The position numbers were made by a program, and so were the translations under genes. Under the pieces are notes generated by a model. That model was not told where the DNA came from. It saw only the letters and a list, made by a program, of their open reading frames with translations, and searched no databases. From Physcomitrium patens (taxonomy: Eukaryota > Streptophyta > Bryopsida > Funariales > Funariaceae), in contig NC_037275.1 in NCBI RefSeq assembly GCF_000002425.4, positions 10,030,533 through 10,094,532 of the forward strand: 64,000 nt of DNA. The letters run 5' to 3'. Each line of letters begins with the position of its first letter. The first letter of the stretch is position 1. Shown in pieces: positions 35,301 to 47,728 of the stretch.

Positions 35301-35840
35301 GTGACATAAATGACACAATGTGATCCTTCTTTTGTAGCATACAAGAAGCTCTTACATGTACAAACATAGGTTTAATTGTACTAGACTTGGAATTTTCTAC
35401 TTCATTAGTTACACTCTTAGTTATACTTTTAGAAAAATCAAGACTACGAGAAATCCAATCTACTCAAAAATTATATTTTTTAACCACAATAAATGTAAAA
35501 CGATTGAATTAGAGAGAGATCTAATGATATTAAATATCAATAAGCTATTATGACTATTAATTATTACTTCTATGGAAAGGATTTTGTGAGTAATATCTCT
35601 AAAGGACAATGGACGACCATCTATGATTCCTATGTGAATAGGTTTAGTTTTCTTTACTAAAGATATGTTAAGTCTTTTAGCTAATTCTTCATCTAAGAAA
35701 TACATTGAGGCTTCTAAATCTAACAAAGCAAAGGCTTTGTAATATATAGGTTCTAAAATAATATTTAATATAAAATAAAGAGAGGGTTTTGAGAAGAGAT
35801 ATGGACCTTTATTGGATATTGTATAAGGTTCCAACCACAT
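32390..35840 (-). pseudogene. element 2 pol remnant
   Basis: Minus-strand pieces in order. Protease (35,840-35,460) reads LLDLEASMYFLDEELAKRL, with Leu-Glu where the catalytic Ser-Gly of DSG belongs. RT (35,344 down to about 34,400) has QNKLAKLKEYIKKNLAKNF. RNase H and connection (34,053-33,832) has MDDKNLKYFMSTRILNHSQA. The integrase finger region (33,816-33,526) has IAEHFGYNETLKLISSFFWW. The integrase core lies at about 33,480-33,000, and the chromodomain (about 32,600-32,400) has EFAIEEVLDSRQR and LKYLIHWHRY. There are many stops and frameshifts, so it is non-functional. Confidence 0.88.
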
Positions 35841-35849
35841 AATCTTTAT

Positions 35850-36853
35850 TATAGCTGGACGAACTTGGTTTTCAATATATTATCTTCTTTGAAATTTGTA
35901 TTTGTCATTTTAGAATTACGTCGCTTCTTTGGACAATGTTGAGAAGTGTATTTAGGTTCTCTACAATATATGCTCAATCCTTCTTGATGGCGACGAGTCT
36001 TTTCTTACTCAATAAGAAGTTTGAAACATATTGCATCAATTTACATATCCTCTATTTTTAAATATATGTATTGAAGAGGCGTTGGTATTGTCATTGAATT
36101 ATAGTAATGTTGAGGCCTACTTGTCCAACTCTTAGATCAAAATTTGAAAAATTGATTGTTACACTTCACATCAAAGTCAATTGTTTGACTCAATATTAGA
36201 GGATTAGGTAAGTTGAGCATCAATTTTTTTACCTCATACTATAATCCATAGAAAAATTAGCTAATAAATATAGCATCATTCTACTTGATATCAGTTACAA
36301 GTTGTCAAAATTGTGAAGAATATAATACTACAGATCAATTGTCTTGTCATAAAATATGAATCTTATTAGTTACAACATGAGATGCATCATGTTCTCCATA
36401 CATGGATTAAAAATTTCTAAAAAAAACCTCTAAATTATCCAATATTAAATCTCGTCATTCAAAAAAAGATGAAAACCACGATAATGTTGAACCGGAAAGA
36501 AGTATATCAATGAATCTAACTTGTGATCTTAGAGTTGGATAACTTTAGAGTTTAAATTCAATCACAAGTTATATTTGATTGATAAATCCTCAAAATTTGG
36601 ATCTTGTACCATCAAATTTTTTAAATAAGACAACTCTTGGTTCTCTAGTATCAAAAAGATGTTCCAACATAGGAAAAGAGATATGATTAGGTGCAAATAT
36701 TAAAGCAACTCCAATCATAGCTATGTCTTCACTTCCTACCATTCTTGTTGCTCCTTATGGTTGTAAGCTGAGTTGATGCATCATAAGCATTAATTCTTTC
36801 AATTGCTCTTGTATTTGTACCATTGCATTCTTCATTTCAAGAAGCTCTGCCAT
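35850..36853 (-). pseudogene. element 2 gag remnant
   Basis: The ATG at 36,851-36,853 starts MAELLEMKNAMVQIQEQLKE, a coiled-coil-like gag N-terminus. A decayed CCHC knuckle lies near 35,935-35,985 (IYCREPKYTSQHCPKK). Its first Cys and its His are replaced, by Ser and Tyr. Several frameshifts and stops occur between. Confidence 0.8.
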
Positions 36854-37030
36854 GATAATACTTAGAAAATAAATATCAAATATTGCTCAAGATAAGCAGA
36901 AGAGGGAACTTGAGAACAAAGAAGATAATAAGAAGAATATTAGTTTAAAAGAGGGTAATCCATAACTTCTAATACGCTTATGTCTTATCAAGAATAAGGA
37001 GTAATCCACTTTTAATCAAGAGAAGATAAA

Positions 37031-37043
37031 GCTCTAATATTAT
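37031..37043 (-). other. degenerate primer binding site of element 2
   Basis: On the minus strand ATAATATTAGAGC, near TGGTATCAGAGC (iMet tRNA), about 20 bases inside the 5' LTR. Confidence 0.4.
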
Positions 37044-37062
37044 AAGTATACTCTTGTTAATC

Positions 37063-37610
37063 TATCAAAGATATGAAGTAGAAGAAGATGCATAAACTTA
37101 GAAAATTAGTGTCAAAAGAAAAGTGGCAAAATAGAAATAAAGTAGTATGTATTTTAAAAGGAAACTGAAATGGCTATTACCAAATAAGAAGGAAATTAGA
37201 AACTCTTAAATCTAGACTAGAAGCAACAAAAGAGTTGACAAGAGTGAAGAGGGCTTCACTCTTCCCTCTATACATATTAGCTAATAAGGGGCTATGTGGC
37301 GATGTTCTATAGGACTTCTAATATGTGTTGACTTTGCAAGACACATGCCTTAACTTACAAGGCAAGTTTTCTACATGTAGGCCATGTAATTAGCTTGTTC
37401 TTCAAGCTACCAACATGTATGGCATATGGTCAACTTGTTTACTACGTTTTTAATCTAAAAAGTCAATTAAAGACACCTATAAAATCAAAACAACATCTGT
37501 AAAGCTCCTAAGAAGCTTTTATAGAAGATATTATATCATTGACCTACTTTTAACTATTATAATCTAAATCATGTAAGTAATTATTGATTTACATGTGTAT
37601 GTCCGTGACA
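37063..37610 (-). repeat. element 2, 5' LTR
   Basis: 548 bp, partner of 31,251-31,797. The outer end reads ...GTCCGTGACA on the plus strand, followed by the target duplication CTAAG. Confidence 0.92.
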
Positions 37611-39369
37611 CTAAGTCTAATATTATTTTAGATAAACTTCAAGTAATTCCTAATAATCTAATCAAATTTTAACCTATTAAAATAAATTTAAAAGAAATTA
37701 TAAAAATACAAAAAATATTAAAAATATAAATCTTAATATGATCCTAATTAAAATCCTAATTGAATCTTAATCAAATTTTACGTCAAATCTTAATTAAAAT
37801 CCTAATCAAATCTTAATCAAATCTAGATCAAATCCTATGAAATCCTAATGAAATCCTAAATTCTAAAGAAATCCTTGAAAAGTTCTAAATCAAATCTTAT
37901 ACCAAATCCTAATCAAATCTTAGATCTTAAACAAACTCTTAAAAAAAATTATTGAAAAATAGAACGTCAACAACAAATAATCAAACTATTAATATCAATT
38001 CAAAATTTGCATACTTATTAATGTCTTAGTTGGAAACAAGTATAAGAAAGATGAAATCAATTGCACCTACCAATTGAGAAAATAGAAGATAATCCAATTA
38101 GATGTTGAGCGGCCTCCTACTCCAACCTAAATGCTAAACTTTTAATATCAATATCTTCTTTTTGATTCGTTGAATTGCTCTTAAATTTCATTTAAATATT
38201 GGAAATTAAGTCTAATATTCATACAAAAAAAAGTTAATCCAATTCAATTGATCAATTATTAAAGATCATAGAAACAAATACTAACTTTCATATTCTAATT
38301 TCTAAGATCTCAATCCATAAAAATCTACATATATTTCAATCTAATTATTTGATTGACCTCAAAATTTGCATACACATTCATAACTAGTACAACAATATAT
38401 TGCTCAAATTTTACTTATACACACACCACAAAACTTAAGAAATCCTCAAATTTTTAGACATATTTTTATTTTTTAAATCCTAATTCCACTCAAAATATTA
38501 TTAATTTTGAATTTTTTTCAAAACCTCAATATTGATCTAAATGACATGAAATTAATGTCTAAAAATCTTTTTTAAAGTCTACTTTCAAATCTACTTCTTA
38601 GATCTACCAAAGAATCCTAGAGTTACTATAGGTGCACGGTTTTGTGCCTCACAATTTGATTTTGACCCAGGTTGACAATCGATCCTCTCTAGGTATCAAT
38701 TCTTAACTTCTTAAGATAAATTTTACTAAAATATACTCTTAATTTTTTTCCTACACATGCTTATATTATTTAATTTTCTAAAATAATTTTTTTATCTTAT
38801 TTATGGACTTTCAAAATAAGAAGAAGCTTATTTTATAAAAAGGTAGTATTTGAATTTTTTTTTTTTACTATCTTTTCGACTATTATTTATATTCTAAAGA
38901 TAATTTTCTATAATATCTTAAAATAAGATCTTCTATTAAATAATATTTTCTTCTCTCTTTTATTTATTAGCTAAGTTATATCATGACAATAATATCCAAA
39001 GACTTGTACTAAATTTATGGTTGAACTTTTTTTTTGTAAAGGTAGTTAAAGATATGAGGTAACTTGTAGAGAAGTTTGGATCCAACTGGATAGTTAGATT
39101 AGAAGTTATTAAATGATACATATATGGAAGAAATTTCTATAGGAGTAGAAGTGTTTTTAAGATATTTAGTCACATCTTGGAAATTCTTATATATCTTAGA
39201 CTTTTGTACTTGATATAATTATCTTCTTGAAGATAAGTTATAAATAATATTTGTGTTTTATAAACTTGTAATTTGTTTAAGTGATTAGAAGCAATTAGAG
39301 GCTCAATGCTTTTTTGAAGTAAACTCTTCTTACTACTATATTTGATATTTCTATTGAAAGAATCCTATG
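37611..39369. repeat. decayed repeat (copy A, right part) hosting element 2; AT-rich
   Basis: Element 2 is inserted into this DNA. 37,740-37,930 is made of short degenerate units such as AATCCTAATCAAATCTTA. Near 38,635-38,710 the text resembles 41,630-41,700 (copy B). From about 38,800 on there are T-rich runs and no frames. The last 300-400 bases may be the 5' LTR/leader of the plus-strand element starting near 39,370, but I could not define its ends. Confidence 0.35.
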
Positions 39370-42300
39370 GCACCAATTTCTCAATAAGTTAAGATGAAGG
39401 ATATAAAACAAAGAGACTCAAATAATTGAAGTAGTCAAAATCTTACAAATAAATTTTTGAAGGCCATGCAAATATTTATGGGCCAACAAGTTACTAATGC
39501 AACTTTGCAAGAGCCACTAAAGTATTGATGGATGTTATTGGTAAGATGGAGAGATTTGATGGGAAATATATCACTAAAGTTTTGAGGGTCTATACTTATA
39601 AAATAAAAATCTATTAAATTCTAAAAGATAAGATAATTGAGCTCTTTGATTTAGTAGTTGTCATAAAAATGAAAGAAATGGTGAAATAGCTATATGGAAG
39701 CATCGATGTGAACATATGGACTAGATTTGAGGAGAGACTGAGAAGTAAATACTTTGATGAAGATAGTGAAAGGATGACTAAGAGACATTTCCTTGATTTG
39801 GTAGAGTAGCAACCAAGCAAACATATGGTACTAAACAAGCTATTGAAGGAGTTTGAAAACGATTTGAACAACTTTCATTATTTGAAAAGTAGCTTCTAGA
39901 AGTGAAAAAATTAGAGTTATTTTTATAAGCTATAAATAAATAATTAGAGGATAGATTGTTTTTTTTTCTTCAAGGTAGAGTAAGAGAAGGTGATTTTATC
40001 ACCAATTGAAGAAGATTGAAAGAAGCAATGAGCCTCATCGCTAAGTAATAATGTGTGAAGTCTAAAAGATTTGGAGCAAGAATAGAAATAATACCAATAA
40101 TAGCTGTAAAGGCTCTAGCAATAACTTTGCTCACTTCTATTTTATCAAGCTTTTTAAGAAATAAGAATGTAGATGAAGAAATTCTTGATGAATTGATGAG
40201 AGACATGAGAGAATTAAAAGTAAAAATGAATTCTTTGAAAAAATGTACAAAGTCAAATACTTCACAATCAATTAAAGAATCAAAGGGGTTTGTAGTGAAA
40301 TACATTTAGTGTGATGCTTCAAATTACAAATATGGTGACTATGGATTACATAAAGATGCCATTAAGAATAGCATTACTATCTTCAAAAAAGACAAAATCA
40401 AAGATGTTAGAATGGATCAACCTCTAAAAACTAACATTAGAAGAAGAGTTATGAAAAAATTGATGGAGAATAGATTCGAGAAGAATAGCTCTTTAGGTAA
40501 TAAGAAAGTAAAGACTTATACCATTGAAGTTGAGTATATCAAATTATAGAAACCTCTTCATATATATCTAGAGAAGTAATAATAAAGGTAGCTCAAGTTA
40601 TTAGAAGACTGACTAAATGGAATGATTCAATTTATTTAATTATCATCATGGCCTATTTAGTAAATAAATATGGTATTGTATTACATGCTGTCTTTTTTGG
40701 AAATGCATTAGGCACTTGGGTGTAGAAGGTGAAGTCATGTTTTATAAATATTCAAAAAACCCTAATAGATTTTACTCATATAAGAAGAATGTAATTCGAA
40801 TTTTAATTTAAAAGTCCTTAAAGCTAGTACAAAATGTTCAAAAATACTCTTCTTAATAACTTCAATTATACATAAATCCCAATTGTCTTATTACTTTCAT
40901 AATTAGATAATTTTTATTTTTTCTTGTAAGCCCTAATTCTAGTCAGTGAGCTTTGGTCAGCTTTAACTTCTAATCTGAATATTCACTTGGTACAAAATCT
41001 TGCAAAAAATTCCACTATAAGCCTTCTATATATTTGAAAAAAATTCAATTCAATCCAACTTATAAATTGTGAGAAAAAATCCAAAAACCACATTTATGTC
41101 ACTTAGCTATAAACTTCAAAGTTGATACAAATGTTCTAGTAGCAATTTCTCTTTCTCCAACTATTAACTTCAATTTCAAATTTATGAATATTTTGATATT
41201 AAAGTCTTCTAATACCATGCCAAATTTCACTTTGATCCAACAAGTAGATCTTCAAATATCATAAAAACTCTTTTTAACTCCAAATTGCCAACTTCTAATA
41301 CCCTCTTGTATCAAAATCCAAATATCTCTCAATTGCACCATTAAATTGACAAAATAATTTATATACACTTAGCACACTCAATTAATTAAGTATTATTAAA
41401 TTTTGAATTATAGATGTAATACCAATTGCACAAACTAGCTGGGAGTGCTAGTCCTAATTGTATTGCATAAAAACCAAATCACTAAAATAAATTATAAATT
41501 TGAACAACAATTGCAAAGTCACTCGAAAATCTATGAAAATAAGCCTTATGTTTTTGCAATTAATCTAAATCTAGCTCACCAATCTTAATTTTTGATCTTC
41601 AAATGCCTCCCTATTTTATCCTAGGTAGTCGTTTTAATAGCTGGAGGTCCAATTTTAATCTTGTGGCACAAATTGTCAATTCTTAGGTATCAATCTAATA
41701 TATCCTAGGAGTTTTTTAGTCCAATCCTATCCTCAATTTAATTCTAATATCAACCATGATAATCATTTATCTCTTTTGATCAAATTTTACTAATTTATGG
41801 CTTTTTTAAGACAATAAAAGAATTTCTATAGTCCCAAAGGTGAAATTATTAACCAACTTTAAATCTAGTAGCTATTACGACAAGAAAATAAAATAAGAGG
41901 CTTTTATAAAATCCATGTTTAAATATCTTGAATTATTATTGAATTGAGATGATTAAATATTAATTAGAAATTTATTTTTGATTATATTTTCATCATATAG
42001 TTGTATTACAATATGACAATGGAGAGAAGGAATCCTATGATGTATCAGTAAAAATCAAAAAAGACACAACTAGTATAGAAAAAGGAGTAGAAGAATCAAC
42101 TAACAAGAAAAAGGTCCTAAGTGGTAGATATACTACTCTAGAAGAATGATCAATAAACAACTCAAGGCAAAAGCAAGAGGCAAGGCCATTTGCTTTACAT
42201 CCATGGTTTTTATGAGCTCATCATTGATGTTATTTAGAAGAAGATGAAAATAACAACTAAAATAGTGATGGCAAGAGCATTAAATACTTTGATGACTAAG

Positions 42301-43725
42301 AAAGAAGAAGAGGAGATTGGATAAGTACTTGCTTTAATACATAATAATGTTGGCAGTGGTGATTAAAGTAAAAAGTATAGAGTCATTTATAATAAGATTA
42401 TGAACACTAAAATTAAAGTTATGAAAGAAGTTTTATTTGATGAAATTGAAGATATACTATAAATATTTTTATATAATGGAATAGTCAATATTAAGGTGGA
42501 AGCCAATACTAGTAAGAATTAAGAAGAAGAAGTTATAATAGAAGCTAAAATATCTCAATGTGATGCTAAAAAGAAATCAATGAGTAAAAGAGAAGCTTTG
42601 ATAGTTTATAGAAATCCATTTTGAACAAAAGCTAGTATAGAGATATGTGTGAAGGTTAGAAGTATTGAAAAACCAATCCTAGCATTGATAAATTATAGCT
42701 CTAAAATCAACATCTTGTTTAAAAAGATTTATAAGAATGGCAAGTAGCTAATTGATATCAACCATGGATGAATGTTGAAAGCTGTTAATGACAAAAGAAC
42801 TAGCCTTTATAGAGTATGTCCAATATTTGGCATCAAAATTAATAATGTTAAAATAGAGCAAAACTTCTTTGTATAAAAATCAAGAAACTTATTCAATTAT
42901 TTTGGAACAACCATATATCACTGCAACAAGGATAGAGACTAAGGTGTTGGATGATGGTTCATACTATGCTAAGATTTGTAGCCATGATTGCAAGATGTCA
43001 GCCCAATTTCTCACAATAAGACCAAAATCATAAGAGGCATAGAAATCAATTCAAAGAAACTCCTATGGACCATGAGTGTGATGATTTTTTGGATTTTTAG
43101 ACTATACATGTAGAGCATGGGGTGTTGCAAGTACAAAGAAATCATCTACTATAACATGCCTTAATATATAGAGGAGAAATTGTAAGATTTGAAGATTGAC
43201 AAGGGATGGATTTATGAAGTTTTAAAAGATTAAAGATATAGATTTTATATATTGGAGGTTAATTAAGAATATTAAAAAAATAAAACAAAATAAAATGAAA
43301 TAAGTCGATGTGATATTTTACAATGAGTTTGTTTCTAGAATTATTGAAAAAAATAAATAAATAAATAAAATCAAATCAAATCAAATGATATTTTACAAGT
43401 TTTAGAGACTTTGTAAATAGAAGATATTTCACTAATTGATATAATAGTGGAGATTCATTCAAGAAAATTATATGAAGAAATATTAAAGATAGTTACTAAT
43501 ATAAAATTGATTGAGAATTATGGTTTAAAGACTAAAAAAAAAGTGAATATCAAGTATAAAATCATAGCAAAGAAGATGATACCAATGGCAATAGAATTGC
43601 TTCTAGACTCTATATATCATATTAAAAAGACTAAAAAAAATTTGGACTAAAAGATAAAAGAAAGATTCGACACAATTTCACAAAGGAAAGATTGGCCAAG
43701 CTAAAGATTGGAAGGAGTGAGTTCT
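39370..43725 (+). mobile_element. decayed plus-strand gypsy-type element (gag and protease part)
   Basis: Plus-strand translation with many stops reads as retroelement gag at 39,540-40,560 (WTRFEERLRSKYFDEDS, REGDFITNWRRLKEAM). It ends in a knuckle-like CDASNYKYGDYGLHKDAI and MKKLMENRFEKNS. After an interruption (about 40,700-41,980) it resumes with ARALNTLMTKKEEEEIG. An aspartic-protease-like domain follows at about 42,640-43,060 (RIETKVLDDGSYYAKICSHD), and then NFTKERLAKLKIGRSEFL at 43,670-43,725. It stops exactly where element 3's LTR begins, so element 3 probably inserted here. I recognise the pattern as a plant Ty3/gypsy gag-protease lineage distinct from elements 1 and 2. No RT is visible in this window. 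Confidence 0.7.
40700..41720. repeat. copy B of an unidentified repeat, inside the plus-strand gypsy relic
   Basis: The start (AATGCATTAGGCACTTGGGT... then TAGAAGGT) matches 31,190-31,225 (AATGCACCAAGCACCTAGTT... then TAGAAGGT), almost all differences being transitions. A second shared patch includes TAGGTATCAAT at 38,690-38,700 and 41,688-41,698. No coding is seen. The boundaries are approximate and it may be a non-autonomous LTR element or lone LTR. Confidence 0.35.
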
Positions 43726-44246
43726 TGTCAAGGATATGAATCTCAAAGAAAGAAAATCCTCAATACACTCTTGTGTTATTAAAGAGAACTAGAATTGTCA
43801 CTCAAAAGGTGATGTAATATTAAACTAGAATAGCTATTGCTAAAAACAAAAAGATTGCAAAGTCTTGAAACAAGACTAAAGACTTGAAAGGCATTGACAA
43901 GAATAAAGAAGGTTTCACTCTAGCCTTCATATATACTCTTAATTAGGAGCTACGTGGCAATATCCTACAAGACTTGTAAAAGATGTTGATTTTGCTAGCC
44001 ACATGTCTTAACTTGTAAGACAAGTTATCTATGTATGCGCCACATAGTTAGCTTATTCTACAAGCTATCAATATATGGTTAATTTGTTGGCCAAGTTTTT
44101 ATCCTATAAATACATTTAAAGTCAAAACGACATTTTTGAAACTTTTAAGAAGCTTCTCTAGAAGACTTTATGAAATTAATTTATATTTACCTAATTCTAC
44201 CTAATCATATAAGTGACTATTGGGATAAATGTATATGTCCATGACA
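43726..44246 (-). repeat. element 3, 3' LTR
   Basis: 521 bp, recognisably related to the element 2 LTR (shared ends and shared internal patches around CACATGYCTTAACTTRYAAG). The heat-shock-like patch TTCTAGAGAAGCTTC reads on the minus strand near 44,150-44,165. Confidence 0.85.
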
Positions 44247-47085
44247 TTACCTCCCCTTCTAGGAATGAGTTCCACAAGGAGCGGTCATCATCTTTCATGG
44301 ATCTTTGCAATTTTTTATCTTGGTTTTGATAGATGTTGTCAATGAAAGGCCTCAACTTTCTTTATTGCATTTGTAAGATTCTTTGTTGGCTCCCATATAT
44401 GTTTGTTAATATCATATCTATCCCAATGAATAAGATATTTTAACCAATTTTGACGCTGCCTTGAATCTAAGACTTCTTCCACCTCAAACTCTGGATTATT
44501 ATCTACTATTATAGGATGAGGTGGCATTTATCTTCTTCTGGAGATATTCATTGTCTTATACAGCTCAAAAAGGGATACGTGAAATACAAGAGGGATCTTC
44601 TTAAACTTTAATAGATGTAATTAATAAGCAACAAGATTGATTTGTTCATATATAAGAAAAAGTTTCAACCTACAATAGTTCAACTTATCACAAGGATGAG
44701 TAGTCTTGATATTACAATGAAGTAACCATACCTTATTACATACGTTGAATTATGATTGGTCCTTGCGATAGGCATCTGCGTTGGTCTTTTATTGTTCTTA
44801 AGCTTTCTTTAATTGTGTCTTCATTCTTGCATATAGCTCTGATAAATGATTTGCTAAGTCTTCCACTTTAGGATTATCAAATTTTCAAAAGCCAAAAGTA
44901 TCAAGTCATAGATGATAATCATAATTGGCAAAGAAAGATATTTGTTGTGTAGAAGAATGTATTGAATTATTGTATGTAAACTTAGCAATGGCAAAAGAGT
45001 TGTCCAATCATCTTGATGATAGTTGATGGTACACCTCAAATATTAATCCAAAATTTGATTCACTTCTTTCATTTGCCTATCAATTTGAAAATGAAAAGCC
45101 AAAGAGAGATTTATATCCACTTTTAGAATCTTAAATAGGATTTTCTAAAATCTTGATACAAATTGAGTCTCCTTATCTAATATAATATCCTTTGTCAATC
45201 TATATTAGCAATAGATATTATCAATGAAAAGCTTAGTTGTTTCTTCACTTGAAATAGATTTTTTATACAGTACAAAATATACCATTTAGGTGAAGTGATC
45301 TACAATTACGAATATAGAGTCATATGAATTTGAACTTGAAAGATCTGTAACAAAATCTATAGAAATGAAAGATCATAATTGTTTGGATATAGAAAATAGT
45401 TGGAAAAGTTTATAGGATCAATGATGAAGAGTTTTTGATCTTGAACAAATTTCACATGACTAAACAAAGCCTTTTATTGTCTTCTACATTTGTTGACACC
45501 AAAAATCTTTAGATATAAACTCTAAAGTCTTCTTTTATCCAAAATGTCCTACTATTGGAATGTTATGACATGCTTGAAGAACATGTAAATGTCTTCTTCT
45601 TTCTAAAACATATAGGCGTCTTTCGAAATAGAGAAGGTTGTTCTTGAACTTGAACTTTGAAACATCATAAGACTTAGAAGAAAGATTCTTGATATCATAA
45701 ACAAGAAGTTCAGAGGACATACTTGATTGATTTGTTTAACAAAGGTCAAATCAATAATCAATGTTGATTTTATTGCTTGAAGATGAAAATACTCTAATTT
45801 CAAGAGGATTATTCTATGTTGATCAAAAGATATGTCTCCTTCTTTTGATCAAGATAAGAGTATCTAAAAAAAGCATCTAATAAATCTTGTTGATTTTTAG
45901 GTTGATATGTGATCTTGAAATCAAATCTTGATAATAATATGCTTCAACGGACTTGGCAACAATTCAAAATATGTGCCAACATAAAATACTTGAGGTTCTT
46001 GTGATATGTATATACTGTGACTAGATTTTAAGCGCCTTCTAGATAATGGTGCCATTCTTGAAATGAATCCATAATTGCAAGAAGTTCTTTGTCATGGATC
46101 TTATAGTTAATTTCAACTACTAAAAATTTTTTAGAATAAAAAGCTACTAGATGGAATTTGTCATCTATTCCCATTTGTGACAATACTGCACCCAAGACAA
46201 AGTTTGATGCATGTGTTTCTATAAAGAATACCTTAATAAAGTTGATGCAATGTAAAGTTGGTGCAGAAATAAATTCTTTCTTCAAAGCAATAAATGATGC
46301 TTCAGCTACTTTTTTCACTCAAGTTTGTCTTTACAAGTCAAACGTATAAGTAGTGCTCCAACTTGAGAAAAGTTTTTCATAAAGATTCAGTAATAATTGA
46401 CAAAGTCTAAAAAGTATTGCACATCTTTTATTGTTCATAGCATCTTCCAACCTATGACAATTTGGACCTTCTTTGGATCCAACATAAGGCCTTCATTGGA
46501 AATGATGTAATCCAAAAAGTCAACTTAAATAGTGTAGAATATACACTTTTTTATCTTCGTATATAATCTTGCATCTCTTAATTTTTATAACACATGACAA
46601 ATATGAACTTCATGTTCTTCTGTGTTCTTAGAATAGATTAAAATATTGTCCAAAAAAATAGATGACAAAATCATCAAGAAACTTACAAAAGACATCATTC
46701 ATTTGATATTAAAAAAGAGTTGGTGCATTTGTGAGTCCAAAAGGCATGACATTATATTCAAAATGTCCATACTTAATTCAAAAAACAACCTTCCATTTAT
46801 CTCTTTTTTTGATGCGGACCAAGTTATATGTTCCTTGTAGATCTATTTTTGTATAGATCTTTGCTTGATTTAGTTGATCAAGAAGTCCTAAAATCAAAGG
46901 TAGAGGATACTTATTCTTGATGGTAATCTTATTAAATCCTCGATAATTCACATACGTCTACAGAGATCCATCTTTTTTCTTCACAAATAAGATAGGTGCC
47001 CCAGCTGGAGATTTAAAATGGCATATAAAGTTCTAAGCCAAGTTCGCATCAATATACTCTTTGAGTGCAGCCAACTCATTTTGTG
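43726..47085 (-). mobile_element. truncated chromovirus related to element 2 (element 3)
   Basis: The 3' LTR (43,726-44,246, TGTCA...TGACA) is followed on the minus strand by a polypurine tract CCTAGAAGGGGAGGTAA, nearly that of element 2. Next come a chromodomain at 44,527-44,339 (FEVEEVLDSRQRQNWLKYL, WEPTKNLTNA) and integrase pieces (45,720-44,700). RNase H at 46,318-46,028 reads FIETHASNFVLGAVLSQMG, with His and Asn at two Asp positions. RT continues to about 47,085, where homology stops abruptly. Gag, protease and the 5' LTR are missing, so it is 5'-truncated or rearranged. Stops and frameshifts throughout. Confidence 0.85.
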
Positions 47086-47687
47086 ATAGGCTAGGTGTGC
47101 ATTTGTATTTGATTTAAATTACATACTTTATGATTGACTTGTAGCACTTGATGAATTATTTGTAAAAATCTTTGGTTATATGACAATAATGAAGAAGGAT
47201 ATGGTAGAAAAAATCTAGTACCTCTAAGACTTGGTAGATTCAAAGTTTTATGATAAAGATAAGAAGTTCTAAAGAAATGTATACAAGTGAGACTACCTAA
47301 GCTATGCAAAGAAGTATATCCAAATTGTAGTGATCTAAATATATTCTTTATTAAAGATACCAAAAATAAGTACAAAAATTATTAATGCATAATTATAAAA
47401 GAAGATAATAGTCTTACAGTAAATAAAGAAGAATGCAATGTTGATCAAGATGTAGAATTATTCTTCAATAATATAGATTTTTATTAAATATGTAAATGAA
47501 AAATTTGGCATTTAATATAAAGATTTGATTTGATAATATTTTATAGTCATATTTACCATTATAAGTAATAATGACATGTTTTAATAATGGTTTTTACAAA
47601 CACACTATCATAGTAATTGCATTTATTTTAATAATAAAACTATTTTAATATATGGTGCTTATAGATAATATTTTATGATTTGAAAAA

Positions 47688-47728
<41 letters not shown>

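Larger units (their letters stand above)
31251..37610 (-). mobile_element. second chromovirus, full length but decayed (element 2)
   Basis: 6,360 bp, minus strand. It is bounded by LTRs of about 547 bp whose ends read TGTCA...TGACA, with a 5-bp target duplication CTAAG (31,246-31,250 and 37,611-37,615). Reading the minus strand there are gag, protease, RT, RNase H, integrase and chromodomain remnants, a polypurine tract (AGAAGAGGAGGTAA on the minus strand) next to the 3' LTR, and a primer-site match next to the 5' LTR. It belongs to a different family from element 1, but its protein pieces are recognisably related. Confidence 0.93.

Noticed and set aside
47694..47723. A30 run as the poly-A tail of a processed pseudogene
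   Set aside because: No coding-like sequence or target duplication was found upstream of the run.
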